A stretch of 64,000 nucleotides of DNA, from NCBI RefSeq assembly GCF_017498565.1, contig NZ_CP071794.1, positions 1,426,001-1,490,000 of the forward strand, read 5' to 3'. A program made the position numbers and the translations under genes. This stretch comes from Parasphingorhabdus cellanae. GTDB taxonomy: Bacteria; Pseudomonadota; Alphaproteobacteria; Sphingomonadales; Sphingomonadaceae. The notes under the pieces are model-generated. The model was not told the origin of the DNA. It worked only from the letters and a program-made list of their open reading frames with translations, and made no database searches. The number at the start of each line of letters is the position of its first letter. Position 1 is the first letter of the stretch. Below are positions 17,251 through 25,574 of this stretch, one piece after another.

Positions 17251-18593
17251 TGGCTCGCCGTAAAACACATGAACCGCTCAATGTCCTGATCAATAATAGG
17301 CTGGCAGGTCGTTTGGAAAAACAAACCGACGGCGCGATCAGATTTACTTATGATCGGATGTGGTTGGATTGGGAGCATCGCTTCCCAATCTCCCTATCAC
17401 TTCCATTACTGCCAACGAAGTTTCGCGGCGAACAGGTTGTCGCCGTATTTGACAATCTATTGCCTGACAGCGACAAAGTGCGCCAGCGTGTCGCCGAAAG
17501 GACCGGCGCGCAAGGCACAGATTCATACAGCCTGTTGGAACGTATTGGCCGCGATTGTGTTGGAGCCATGCAATTTCTGCCCGATGGTGTGGACCATGAT
17601 GCGAGGGCAAAAGTTGAAGGCGAGCCAATCAACGAATTAGAAATAGAGGCGATGCTTGCCAACCTTGAAGCAGCGCCGCTTGGCATCGATGAAGATCATG
17701 AATTTAGAATTTCGGTAGCCGGCGCACAGGAAAAAACAGCCCTTCTTCGGCAGGAAGGTCAATGGAAACGTCCGATAGGTACAACGCCGACAACGCATAT
17801 CCTAAAACCTCAAATCGGAGAGATACCCAGCGCAAGTGGCATGATCGATATGACCAACAGCGTTGAGAATGAGCATTATTGCTTAAAGCTTATGGAAGGC
17901 TTTGGTTTGGACGTCGCACAAACGGAAGTGGCGACGTTCGGCGCACGTAAGGTACTTGTTGTCGAGAGATTTGATCGCCAATGGCAAGATGATGGCCGAC
18001 TGATAAGACTGCCCCAGGAAGATTGCTGTCAGGCACTCGGTATTCCTTCCAGCCGAAAATATCAAAGCACGGTGCAAGGTGGAGAAAATGGACCAAGCAC
18101 AGTCGATATATTAGACCTATTACAAAGCAGCGACGATCCTCTGAAGGATCAAGCTGATTTTTTCAAAAGCCAGATCATATTTTGGTTGATTAGCGCAACT
18201 GACGGACATGGTAAGAATTTCAGCATATTTCTAAAGCCCGGTGGCGGATTTGCTCTCACACCGTTTTATGATGTGCTCTCAGCCCAACCGGTATTTGACA
18301 AAAAGCAGATTGCTCACAACAAATATAAACTCGCCATGTCTGTGGGACGAAGCCGGAAATATAAGATACTGGATGTTCACGGCCGTCATTTTGTAGAAAC
18401 TGCCAAGGAAGCCGGCCTCGGGCCGACGCTGATTAGCAAGACACTAGATGAGATCATTGAGCACGCACCAATTGCGCTAGATTATGCTCTGGCGGGAATG
18501 CCGAAAGCCTTTCACACGAATATTCACAAGAGTATCTCCAAAGCCATTAAAGATCGGATGAGCCAACTCAAAACCGCTTTTGCAGAAATTTGA
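17250..18593 (+). CDS. hipA: HipA-type serine/threonine kinase toxin
   Basis: 447 aa, close in length and motif order to the canonical 440-aa E. coli HipA. Visible elements are the P-loop-like FRISVAGAQEKTALL with the presumed autophosphorylated Ser155, the ATP-binding THILKPQIGE, VERFDRQW, RLPQEDCCQALGIPSS, the catalytic Asp318 in ATDGHGKNFS and the metal-binding Asp341 in FYDVLSAQP. In E. coli HipA phosphorylates glutamyl-tRNA synthetase and causes dormancy. All key residues are present, so an active toxin is likely. It may stabilise the integrated element. Confidence 0.93.
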   Translation: MARRKTHEPLNVLINNRLAGRLEKQTDGAIRFTYDRMWLDWEHRFPISLSLPLLPTKFRGEQVVAVFDNLLPDSDKVRQRVAERTGAQGTDSYSLLERIGRDCVGAMQFLPDGVDHDARAKVEGEPINELEIEAMLANLEAAPLGIDEDHEFRISVAGAQEKTALLRQEGQWKRPIGTTPTTHILKPQIGEIPSASGMIDMTNSVENEHYCLKLMEGFGLDVAQTEVATFGARKVLVVERFDRQWQDDGRLIRLPQEDCCQALGIPSSRKYQSTVQGGENGPSTVDILDLLQSSDDPLKDQADFFKSQIIFWLISATDGHGKNFSIFLKPGGGFALTPFYDVLSAQPVFDKKQIAHNKYKLAMSVGRSRKYKILDVHGRHFVETAKEAGLGPTLISKTLDEIIEHAPIALDYALAGMPKAFHTNIHKSISKAIKDRMSQLKTAFAEI

Positions 18594-19057
18594 GCATGTA
18601 CAGGTGACCGAAATGTGTTCACCTGGTCATATTGAAGTGACCAGATTGTGCATATTTAGAGCAACTCAAAGAGTTTGAAATAAAGAAATTACCAAACTTC
18701 ACCCGCACCCATATAATAGTGGTTCTAGATATGGCAGAGAGCAGAACTAATGACTGCCAACTATGATCTAAATCTCGAAACGCTGCTCGCTCAATCGGCC
18801 ACACCTGCTTGAATGGTGAAGGCGCTAGGCAAACCCAATGGTGTTAAATTTATCGCTGTGCCTTTCAGGTACTTCAGTCCTGGTGGGTTGTCAGTTCCGA
18901 AATTAAAAGGCTCTCGCGCTCCGGTCGCAAGGCTGATCTGGTTATGTCAAACGGATCGAAAGCCCCGGTTTCTTCAAGGTTCAAAAGTGCTTTGGAAGAA
19001 CTGCTATCGTTTCAGAATACAGAGATACCATGTGCCTCGCTCCATTAAGTCGCCAGC
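18594..19057. other. Interval after hipA without a recognisable gene
   Basis: A small hairpin (AGGTGA...TCACCT, about 18601-18624) follows the hipA stop and may help termination. A 20-codon ATG frame (18750-18812) and an 82-codon frame (18813-19061) show no recognisable domain. The rest may be decayed coding sequence. Confidence 0.35.
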
Positions 19058-19480
19058 TTAAGCTCGGTTCATACCGAGCTGCCAATCTGGCGATGCCATC
19101 TCGAAATTTTTGAAATCGAAACCGGGCGCAACGGTACATCCGACCAGAGTCCAGGCACCCAAACTTCTTGCCATCTGCCAACATCCTGCGGGCACAACTA
19201 TCATCGGCCTTTCACCCCTCTCAAATCTTAAACCCAGATTGTATGCCTTTCTCTCCTCTCCATCTGACGAAAGCACGAGCTCCAACGGATCGCCAGCATA
19301 GTGATGCCAAAGCTCTGCACTACCATGCACTCGGTGCCAGTGAGAGTATTCGCCCGCCTCCAGCAAAAAATAAATCGCCGTTGAAGCATCGTCACGGAAG
19401 GTTTCAACAAAGTGCCCACCCTCCGGATGCGGTTTCATCTCGAAATGTTTGATTATGTCCGCTGCGTGCATTTGGCTCAT
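19058..19480 (-). CDS. Cupin superfamily protein, DUF985 type
   Basis: 140 aa from the ATG at 19480, the usual length. Cupin/DUF985 motifs are clear: FEMKPHPEGGHFVETFRD, STAIYFLLEAGEYSHWHRV, AELWHHYAGDPLEL, MIVVPAGCWQMARS and LVGCTVAPGFDF. The start at Met10 of the longest frame is preferred because GGACGG precedes it. The family has a jelly-roll fold, and some members bind sugar-like ligands or metals; no reaction can be assigned. It is an ordinary cytoplasmic protein sitting among element genes. Confidence 0.88.
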   Translation of the reverse strand: MSQMHAADIIKHFEMKPHPEGGHFVETFRDDASTAIYFLLEAGEYSHWHRVHGSAELWHHYAGDPLELVLSSDGEERKAYNLGLRFERGERPMIVVPAGCWQMARSLGAWTLVGCTVAPGFDFKNFEMASPDWQLGMNRA

Positions 19481-19610
19481 ATGGTTCCGTCCTTGTACCG
19501 GTGGCATTTAAAACCCCATGTTTCTTCCGGTGCAGCTCAAAGGTGCGCTACCCCGATTGCGTCAACCCATCGGTTTTCAGTGTCGTTTAACCTTCCTCCG
19601 AGCTGCAATC

Positions 19611-19814
19611 CTAAATATCTTCTGAATTGCTTTGAAAGATGTCTTCTATTGGTCGTTCAAATAGCCTCGCAATCTTGAACGCCAGTGGTAGGGACGGATT
19701 GTAGCGCCCTGCCTCAATGGCATTTATTGTCTGGCGTGAAACATCCAGTTTCTCACCTAAAACTGTTTGCGACCATCCACGCTCTTTACGTAGAATCTTC
19801 AAACGGTTTTGCAT
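19611..19814 (-). CDS. Small XRE-family regulator (67 aa)
   Basis: 67 aa, essentially a single helix-turn-helix domain (RLKILRKERGWSQTVLGEKL; VSRQTINAIEAGRYNPSLPLA). The ATG at 19814 overlaps the stop of the upstream membrane gene (TGATG), so translation is coupled. A longer open frame upstream exists but overlaps that gene and is not needed. Such minimal regulators often pair with a small membrane protein and repress their own promoter. Confidence 0.82.
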   Translation of the reverse strand: MQNRLKILRKERGWSQTVLGEKLDVSRQTINAIEAGRYNPSLPLAFKIARLFERPIEDIFQSNSEDI

Positions 19815-20215
19815 CAGTACATTTGTTCTCTCTTGGAGATCAACGCAACAGCGACGGAATGTGATATCCAGAATATGGGCAACAACCAAAACACCTGGAG
19901 CTTCGGCGCATCTATCAGCATCTCGAATGTGCCCCATCCTGAAGAGACGGTCATAACGCAAGCGACACCAAACAACGTGGCCTTGATTTGTATAAGGCGC
20001 ATGAACTCATCCACTTCTACGGCAAACCGCCAATGCGCAAAAAAGACAAAGAATATTGATACGACCGGTACGCAAGCCAACGCATATAAAGCCGGTGGCG
20101 GCAGTGAAACATTGTCCGCAGCCCATGTTGTGCCGATCGAACCAGCCAAATAGATTAACATGGCTGGAATCAATATCTTGAAATAGCGATAAGTAGCCTT
20201 CTCGGTAGTCATCAT
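19814..20215 (-). CDS. Small four-helix membrane protein paired with an XRE regulator
   Basis: 133 aa from ATG 20215, which follows GGAGA. Hydrophobic segments are visible at about residues 12-30 (ILIPAMLIYLAG), 40-62 (PALYALACVPVVSIFFVFF), 80-100 (ATLFGVACVMTVSSGW) and 108-128 (LQVFWLLPIFWISHSVAVAL). The architecture resembles inner-membrane proteins of membrane protein-XRE two-gene cassettes. The function is unknown. Confidence 0.7.
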   Translation of the reverse strand: MMTTEKATYRYFKILIPAMLIYLAGSIGTTWAADNVSLPPPALYALACVPVVSIFFVFFAHWRFAVEVDEFMRLIQIKATLFGVACVMTVSSGWGTFEMLIDAPKLQVFWLLPIFWISHSVAVALISKREQMY

Positions 20216-20230
20216 GTTTCTCCAAATTAT

Positions 20231-20282
20231 GGAAAGCTTCCTTTCCATATATTATATTGATATAATGTCAAGATAGCTTTCC
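20231..20282 (-). promoter_or_regulatory. Promoter/operator of the membrane protein-XRE pair
   Basis: Inverted GGAAAGCT (20231-20238) and AGCTTTCC (20275-20282) flank an AT-rich dyad. On the minus strand a TTGACA (complement of 20266-20271) with TATGGA 16 bp downstream could be the promoter. The small XRE protein is the obvious candidate ligand. Confidence 0.4.
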
Positions 20283-20284
20283 AT

Positions 20285-21682
20285 TTAAGCTGATATCATG
20301 AGGCGCAATTTGATCATCGAGGCACTGCTGTGCTGATTCAAGGTCGTCATATGCGTAGACCGTAGGGAGGGCATGCTGGAGACCTGATCATCAAAATCGA
20401 ATTTTTGTGCCGAGGCTTCCTGAACGATCAGCTTCGACGCTGATCGGGAGTGATATAAACCTACCGGTTTAATCCGCAACTGCGATCGCGCTATCCATCC
20501 TCGCTCTGGTTTTTCCGTGCGGTAATCGAGAATTTCTACCTTGGCCCAATGCCCTTTCGTATCCACCACCCTGATAAGCTGATCCGGATAGATATAGCGC
20601 AGCACCTCAGCGCTCTTGTGCGGTTCAATCCTGAGAGCTGCATCTCCGTGAAGATACCGGACTGTGCGCTGATCTTCAGCCCTTTGCCTCAAAGTGCTGG
20701 AAATACCGGATGCAGATTTCTTGATCTGTTCGACGGTAGCATTCAGCTTTTCATTGGCCTTTGAGCTTTCATCCTGCATCTGCCACATTTCACGCTGCAT
20801 ATATGCGGACCAAAGAGTGACAAGCAGCATGAGGAAGGTCATCCAGGCCACGGCGAATTCCAAGCCCATGCCGCCCATTTTGCTCTTCTCGACCTCATCA
20901 TGAGCCTTTACGATCGCATTTGCCAAGATATCAGGCTCAATGTCAGGTCGGTCAAAAGCCTGCAGCCCTTTGAGCGAATTTTCAAAGAAGGAATCTCGCT
21001 CTAACGCCAGAGGGTCGGTAATCTGTTTGAAAATACCGGCAACGGCACCACGCGGAACCATATCTCTAGCAGTCAGTGCTGCCAAACCAAGCGATGACGG
21101 TTTTGCAAATCCCGAAATGGCATCCCGGATGGGTGCCATTTGATCTTCAAACAATTTGTCAAAATCCGCCATGCTGCCAAAAAGGGATTTGTCTGTTCCG
21201 AGATGCAGGTCGCGATCTATCTGACGCGTCAGTCTTGAGGTTGAGTCTGCAATTCTGGCGAGCACATCTTCATCCAGCCCGACGTTTTCCAAACCGGATA
21301 AGCTTTTGGATACAACATCAGATAATCCGGCCGCGGCGGCCAATCCGACGCGTTCAGGAAAAATGCGATCTTGGATCTTTGCCAATTCCTCTGCGTGGGA
21401 CATGACGCCCGCAGAGATGCTGTCACCTACAATGCCCCGCCGGTAGATTTCTGAGATACGGCCCAATTGTTCCTGTATCATTAAATTGGACTCTGTGATC
21501 GCTTTCAGCTTATCATTTTCCCCTAATCCAAGCGCAACTCTATCCACCGCACTTTGACATGGTGAACGACCCCCTAGAATGTCTTGCAAACGTTTGCGGT
21601 CGCCAAAAACCTCTTCATAGAGCGTTGAAAAGTCGTGTGAATATGGCTTCATCAGCTTGTCGTACTCTTCTCTATTCATCAT
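20285..21682 (-). CDS. Membrane-anchored protein with C-terminal SH3-like domain
   Basis: 465 aa. The first roughly 270 residues are helical and unrecognised. A single membrane segment follows at about 280-300 (GLEFAVAWMTFLMLLVTLWSAY), then a likely coiled-coil (SSKANEKLNATVEQIKKSASG). A bacterial SH3-type domain at about 340-405 has GDAALRIEPHKSAEVL and the terminal GWIARSQLRI. It lies 51 bp after the Xre-RES pair on the same strand and may share its transcript. The role is unknown; an envelope-sensing partner is possible. Confidence 0.6.
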   Translation of the reverse strand: MMNREEYDKLMKPYSHDFSTLYEEVFGDRKRLQDILGGRSPCQSAVDRVALGLGENDKLKAITESNLMIQEQLGRISEIYRRGIVGDSISAGVMSHAEELAKIQDRIFPERVGLAAAAGLSDVVSKSLSGLENVGLDEDVLARIADSTSRLTRQIDRDLHLGTDKSLFGSMADFDKLFEDQMAPIRDAISGFAKPSSLGLAALTARDMVPRGAVAGIFKQITDPLALERDSFFENSLKGLQAFDRPDIEPDILANAIVKAHDEVEKSKMGGMGLEFAVAWMTFLMLLVTLWSAYMQREMWQMQDESSKANEKLNATVEQIKKSASGISSTLRQRAEDQRTVRYLHGDAALRIEPHKSAEVLRYIYPDQLIRVVDTKGHWAKVEILDYRTEKPERGWIARSQLRIKPVGLYHSRSASKLIVQEASAQKFDFDDQVSSMPSLRSTHMTTLNQHSSASMIKLRLMISA

Positions 21683-21733
21683 TTCGCCTCGCCATCATAA
21701 TTTCATTCTTGGAAAAGCATCAAATTTGAAGGC

Positions 21734-22414
21734 TCAACCAAATTCACTTTTTTCGTAGATATCGGATATCTCTGATCCGTCCCAAACATAGCATAAGTGC
21801 CGTTCTTGCCTGCTATTTGACAACAGTTTTGGCCGGAATATTGCTGCGCATTCTCCATCTTGATATCGGACACTTTTGTAGACAATACCATTTGCACCGG
21901 CATTTCGCAGTTCGATCCCGAGTTTCTGTGACTCTCCATAATTCTCGGGATCATAATAGGGCTTATGCGCATCATAGGTTTCGCGAATATCATGCAGGTC
22001 GCCATCAAGGTCGACAGCATATACCCGCATATCCACTTCTTGCGCCGGTTCATTTGTCGCCAGCATGAATTTCACCCGATGATATCTCGTTTCTGCAACG
22101 GCGGTATCGATGCTGTCGCCTGCATAAAAAACTCCAAATGTTCCATCAGTGAAACGATCCCCTTCGGGGTTCAGATGGGTAAAAGCCGCCATGATAGGAG
22201 ATGTTCCAGGCCCAGACACACGCTCGTCCACAGGAACGAGGTCAAGATCTCCTACTTCCTGCCGTAGCCGGTCATTGGTCAAGGCTTCAATAGCATAAAT
22301 AGCATCCAGATCCTCCGGATCAGCAACTTCTTCGAACAGATTAACGGGCGGAAACCTGCTGGGGATTATGCGGTAACAGGGATGCCAGCTGATTGTGGCA
22401 ACCGGGATATTCAC
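21734..22414 (-). CDS. RES-domain toxin (NAD+-degrading family)
   Basis: 226 aa. The family-defining residues are visible: Arg15 in HPCYRIIPSRF, Glu108 in YAGDSIDTAVAETRYH and Ser181 in GIVYKSVRYQDGEC. RES toxins degrade NAD+ by phosphorolysis or hydrolysis, and cognate Xre antitoxins block the active site. The start overlaps the antitoxin stop by 4 bp (ATGA). The order antitoxin then toxin on one strand is the standard Xre-RES layout. Confidence 0.9.
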   Translation of the reverse strand: MNIPVATISWHPCYRIIPSRFPPVNLFEEVADPEDLDAIYAIEALTNDRLRQEVGDLDLVPVDERVSGPGTSPIMAAFTHLNPEGDRFTDGTFGVFYAGDSIDTAVAETRYHRVKFMLATNEPAQEVDMRVYAVDLDGDLHDIRETYDAHKPYYDPENYGESQKLGIELRNAGANGIVYKSVRYQDGECAAIFRPKLLSNSRQERHLCYVWDGSEISDIYEKSEFG

Positions 22415-22803
22415 GGATATCCACGTTGAGCATCAATATATTGGCGCACCACAAAAAGATCAGCAACATTACCGGAAACCAGTCGGCGCAGAGCGGGCTC
22501 CCCACCGAACAAAGGCGCATCATTGGGTTTTCGCACCCATTCATCTGCCGATTTAGGGAGCAAGACTTTCAGGCCCTTATAAATTCCCAATATGTAAGAG
22601 ATCCGTTCAAGAGCATCTTTTGATATTGCCGCTACGCCTCCTCTTTTCCAGGATTGTAGTGTGGACCGGCTATCGAGCCCCAATATCCTCATTTGCTCCT
22701 GCTCATTGAGATTCCAAGCATCCGCCACGCGGAAGAATGTGCGCAAGGCAGGACCCGTCAAGTCTTTACGATTTTTGACATCGGCAGTTAATGCTTTGGC
22801 CAT
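22411..22803 (-). CDS. Xre/MbcA/ParS-type antitoxin
   Basis: 130 aa. The N-terminal Xre-like helix-turn-helix covers about residues 12-65 (ALRTFFRVADAWNLNEQEQ; LDSRSTLQSWKRG). The C-terminal toxin-binding domain (DUF2384/MbcA_ParS type) ends PNDAPLFGGEPALRRLVSG. The ATG at 22803 is chosen because AAGGAG precedes it. It should neutralise and co-repress the RES toxin encoded immediately downstream. Confidence 0.9.
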   Translation of the reverse strand: MAKALTADVKNRKDLTGPALRTFFRVADAWNLNEQEQMRILGLDSRSTLQSWKRGGVAAISKDALERISYILGIYKGLKVLLPKSADEWVRKPNDAPLFGGEPALRRLVSGNVADLFVVRQYIDAQRGYP

Positions 22804-23001
22804 TGGATATCTCCTTAAGAGAAGATATGATCTATTTATAAACAAAAGTCAATATATGTGCACTAAATACACATTCATGGTACGCGAAAGGGCCCGGCTT
22901 ACGCGATCAAGCTTTTTCTAAACGAACCCGGACAACAATCGACCTATGGCGGAATTGACTTCTCGGCTGACAACTTTTCAAGTTTTGTGTGGTTCAATAG
23001 A

Positions 23002-23307
23002 TTAATGTGTAAAATCGTCTTTTTTGCATAATTCCTTTACCACCCAATAGGCCGAATAGGCGCTTTCGTTTCCCGGATCTTTGAAACTAGCTTTAAAGCA
23101 TGTCGAAAAGACGCTGTGCCGTTGCTTCTTGGCCATAACTTTTAACATGGCCATCAAGATCAACAGTTCCGGAGATTGAGTTAGACTAGGTTTTGCCTCA
23201 ACCTGCGGAAACAATTCTGTGATTTCTTCAGGCAACTCTTTCCGGGCCCGATCAAGGATATTGCATCCACCGGCAAACTTTCCACGCATGTCGATCACAT
23301 TGCTCAT
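23002..23307 (-). CDS. Hypothetical protein (101 aa)
   Basis: Not recognised. The ATG at 23307 has a good ribosome binding site (AGGAGAG). The protein is soluble-looking. A helical segment LLILMAMLKVMAKKQRHSVF is in the middle, and three Cys residues are present with no metal-site spacing. It is a solitary gene between two RES genes on the same strand. Confidence 0.5.
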   Translation of the reverse strand: MSNVIDMRGKFAGGCNILDRARKELPEEITELFPQVEAKPSLTQSPELLILMAMLKVMAKKQRHSVFSTCFKASFKDPGNESAYSAYWVVKELCKKDDFTH

Positions 23308-23630
23308 ATTGGCTCTCCTGTTTGTAGCCATCGCATTGTATCAAAGTCCATAAGACGACAGACAGAGGTGCATAATGACTCTGCGAGATGACCAGAAGAG
23401 GGACCGTGACTTGTAACTAGTGCATTGTAATATCGTTATAAACATCTCTTTTGAGACGCTTATATACCGACAAATATACCGTCATTCGTCATTGATAGGA
23501 AATCGGGACTCGAACCATCTGGGCTTTTTTGTAATCTAGCGATCGAATATTGTTTGAGCCTGCACCTGACGGCAATCTCGGCTTCGGCGTGGCTATTTGC
23601 GCAGTATGTTATGGCGATGGGTACTTTTCA

Positions 23631-24914
23631 CTATTCATGCTCATATAGATCATGGTTGTGCTCGGTTTTGAAAGATACTCCCGTTACGCGCCGCTCTTCC
23701 AGCGTATCTGGAACCGCAACAATTCGCACAGGCTTTGGGAAAGACTCATACTCCCAATCAATATCAAGAAACTGTTCAGTAAAGCTACGTTTTTCCGCTT
23801 TTTCTTTATCATTAGCCAAGCTTCCGGTCACCGCTGCATCGCCTAAAATGGCAATATTTTTTCCACCCAACCTCTGGGCAGAATTAAAGACTATTGCATC
23901 AATAGTTCGTTCTTCTTTTTCAAATTTGAAGCGATGGTGGTTCAGTAGATATTCCGCCACCGCCTGTGTAGGTATATATTCTAAGTGTTGATCGGTTGGC
24001 GATATTGGTTGCCCGATTTCTCGCATGAAGTTTTGCATAAATCTCCATTGAGCCATGCGCCTATTCGCCCCCGGAGCAAAGATATCAAGTGCTTTTGGTT
24101 TTGCGTCGAACCGTGTGGTATCCAGCACACATATGGGTTTTGTGATCGCAAATTGGCTCGTCGTAACGATGCTGCCCACAACTGGTCTTAATTCGGCTAC
24201 ACAGGTGTCGATGTCGAAAGCTGCATAAAATGCCGAAATTCCCGACGGATTCAGCCGCCCTGCTCTGCGTAGTCTTTCAGGAGGCGGCCCAAGATTTTCT
24301 GCCGGATTATTTTCGATCCGTTCACGCAATTTTTCATCGTTCGCTATTCTTGCTCGAAAAAACTGTGCCAGTTCATCGCCAGGCGAAATCATATAGACGG
24401 GCCCCTGCTTATGATTGTCCCGCTGCTGATGCACATTCTCAAATATTCTCTCAATCAATGCGCGTGCTTCAGCATTAAAGAATCGCTGACCATGCATCAT
24501 GTTTCTTCGAAAGCTTGACCAAAGCCTGCTATGTTCCCCTAACGAATAATCGTCTGTGACATACCTGTAGTCCTCGTCATAAAATGCCTCTTCTCCGTCC
24601 GGAGGCCAATACGAGTCATCATCAATAAGCTGGTCTATCAATGCTCTGATCACATCATGATCGTCTGCGTGAGTAATATCATATAGGAGCTCTTCAAGCT
24701 CCTGACCTCTGCGTTCATTGTAAACACTGTCATCATCAACGCCGCCAATGTAGTTTTCTCGAAAGACTGTATCGATAATGTTGCTTACAAGTTCGATTGG
24801 AACTCCTTTTTTTGAAGGGTGATAATCACACTTTTCATTGGGCTGAGAAGGCCGTATTCCGACAATGCGTTTTTGCAAGCCATCATTACCAAAACAGTCT
24901 GGACAAACTAGCAT
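23631..24914 (-). CDS. Long RES-domain protein with zinc-finger and HEPN-like N-terminus
   Basis: 427 aa. The N-terminus has CPDC (Cys4, Cys7) and CDYH (Cys29, His32), a probable zinc ribbon. Residues about 35-160 are helical and contain Arg136-x4-His141 (RRNMMH), the HEPN RNase pattern. The layout fits the HEPN/RES N-terminal domain family. The RES domain follows from about 170, with Arg187 or Arg189 in FFRARI and Glu241 in FDIDTCVAELRP. RES enzymes attack NAD+. No antitoxin gene adjoins it, so the N-terminal half may be the regulatory or sensing part. A stand-alone abortive-infection effector is a plausible reading. Confidence 0.75.
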   Translation of the reverse strand: MLVCPDCFGNDGLQKRIVGIRPSQPNEKCDYHPSKKGVPIELVSNIIDTVFRENYIGGVDDDSVYNERRGQELEELLYDITHADDHDVIRALIDQLIDDDSYWPPDGEEAFYDEDYRYVTDDYSLGEHSRLWSSFRRNMMHGQRFFNAEARALIERIFENVHQQRDNHKQGPVYMISPGDELAQFFRARIANDEKLRERIENNPAENLGPPPERLRRAGRLNPSGISAFYAAFDIDTCVAELRPVVGSIVTTSQFAITKPICVLDTTRFDAKPKALDIFAPGANRRMAQWRFMQNFMREIGQPISPTDQHLEYIPTQAVAEYLLNHHRFKFEKEERTIDAIVFNSAQRLGGKNIAILGDAAVTGSLANDKEKAEKRSFTEQFLDIDWEYESFPKPVRIVAVPDTLEERRVTGVSFKTEHNHDLYEHE

Positions 24915-25425
24915 TCAACCCTCTCTTCATTAATTTTGCCGCCATAAAGCGGAACGTTTTTGATCTAATTCTTTAGCTACATTATCAACCATCCAATTTA
25001 ACTAGCTTACCGAGAAATTCTCAACACTGTCATATGGTGACAGTTAAGGGAATTTGGCGAAGCCAATTAGAGTTTGGATGTTTTGAGGGCTTAGGTCCAA
25101 CACAACAGCTTTTGTGTCACCATGGCGATGGCCCGGAATCTACTCTCACAATTAAGACTGCATTTTTTCTGCTATTATCGGACCGGAGATGCTCCTCCTA
25201 ATATTCGCGGCGCGTGCGAGCGGGGCGGACGCCGTTGTTCTCCATATGAGCAGCAGACGCTCATTGGATGTGCGTTTTTGCTGTCCACATTCTATTCGCG
25301 AATTCAACTCCCCGAAAATCGATAAAAATAATAATTCAAAAAAAACTCGTTCAAAAATGAAAATTCATGTGCTAAAACGATTTTTCATAGCGGAAAATTC
25401 AGAAACAAATTTTTCAGCTTAAAAA
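24915..25425. other. AT-rich interval upstream of the Fic gene with direct repeats
   Basis: No supported gene. The last 100 bp are very AT-rich and carry two copies of AAAAATGAAAATTC (25353-25366, 25422-25435), each containing an ATG, plus several looser AAAATTC words. The promoter of the Fic operon should lie here. Confidence 0.5.
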
Positions 25426-25560
25426 ATGAAAATTCTAAAGCGAGGGCAAAAAAAATTCAGTTTTCAGGGCCAAAAAAGACTTTTCGAGAAAAGCTGCTTC
25501 CAGAAGAGGTTCGGCTTGCTGGATATAGCGCCCTCATTGATGCGCTCGATCTCGATGTAG
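25426..25560 (+). other. Out-of-frame leader ORF joined to Fic by an A8 tract
   Basis: An ATG at 25426 opens a 44-codon frame ending at 25560. The Fic frame itself is open from 25335 without any ATG, GTG or TTG until 25575, yet its translation from about 25461 onward looks like genuine Fic N-terminus (GPKKTFREKLLPEEV, then DALDLDVVLPHK). A single -1 shift in the run of eight A residues at 25448-25455 would join the leader ATG to Fic. This could be programmed slippage, phase variation, an indel or a sequencing error. Confidence 0.5.
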
Positions 25561-25574
25561 TTTTACCTCACAAA

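Noticed and set aside
18813..19061. 82-codon plus-strand frame after hipA
   Set aside because: No domain and no ribosome binding site; it overlaps the end of the cupin gene.
23500..23560. tRNA T-arm-like sequence on the minus strand (GGTTCGAGTCCCG)
   Set aside because: Only two T-stem pairs form, and there is no acceptor end, CCA or anticodon arm. It is probably chance or a vanished tRNA fragment, so not called as a second att site.
25320..25470. AT-rich repeats near Fic as a CRISPR array or replication origin
   Set aside because: The repeats are short and irregular without uniform spacers, and there are no DnaA-box or iteron patterns. Low-complexity leader DNA is the simpler view.
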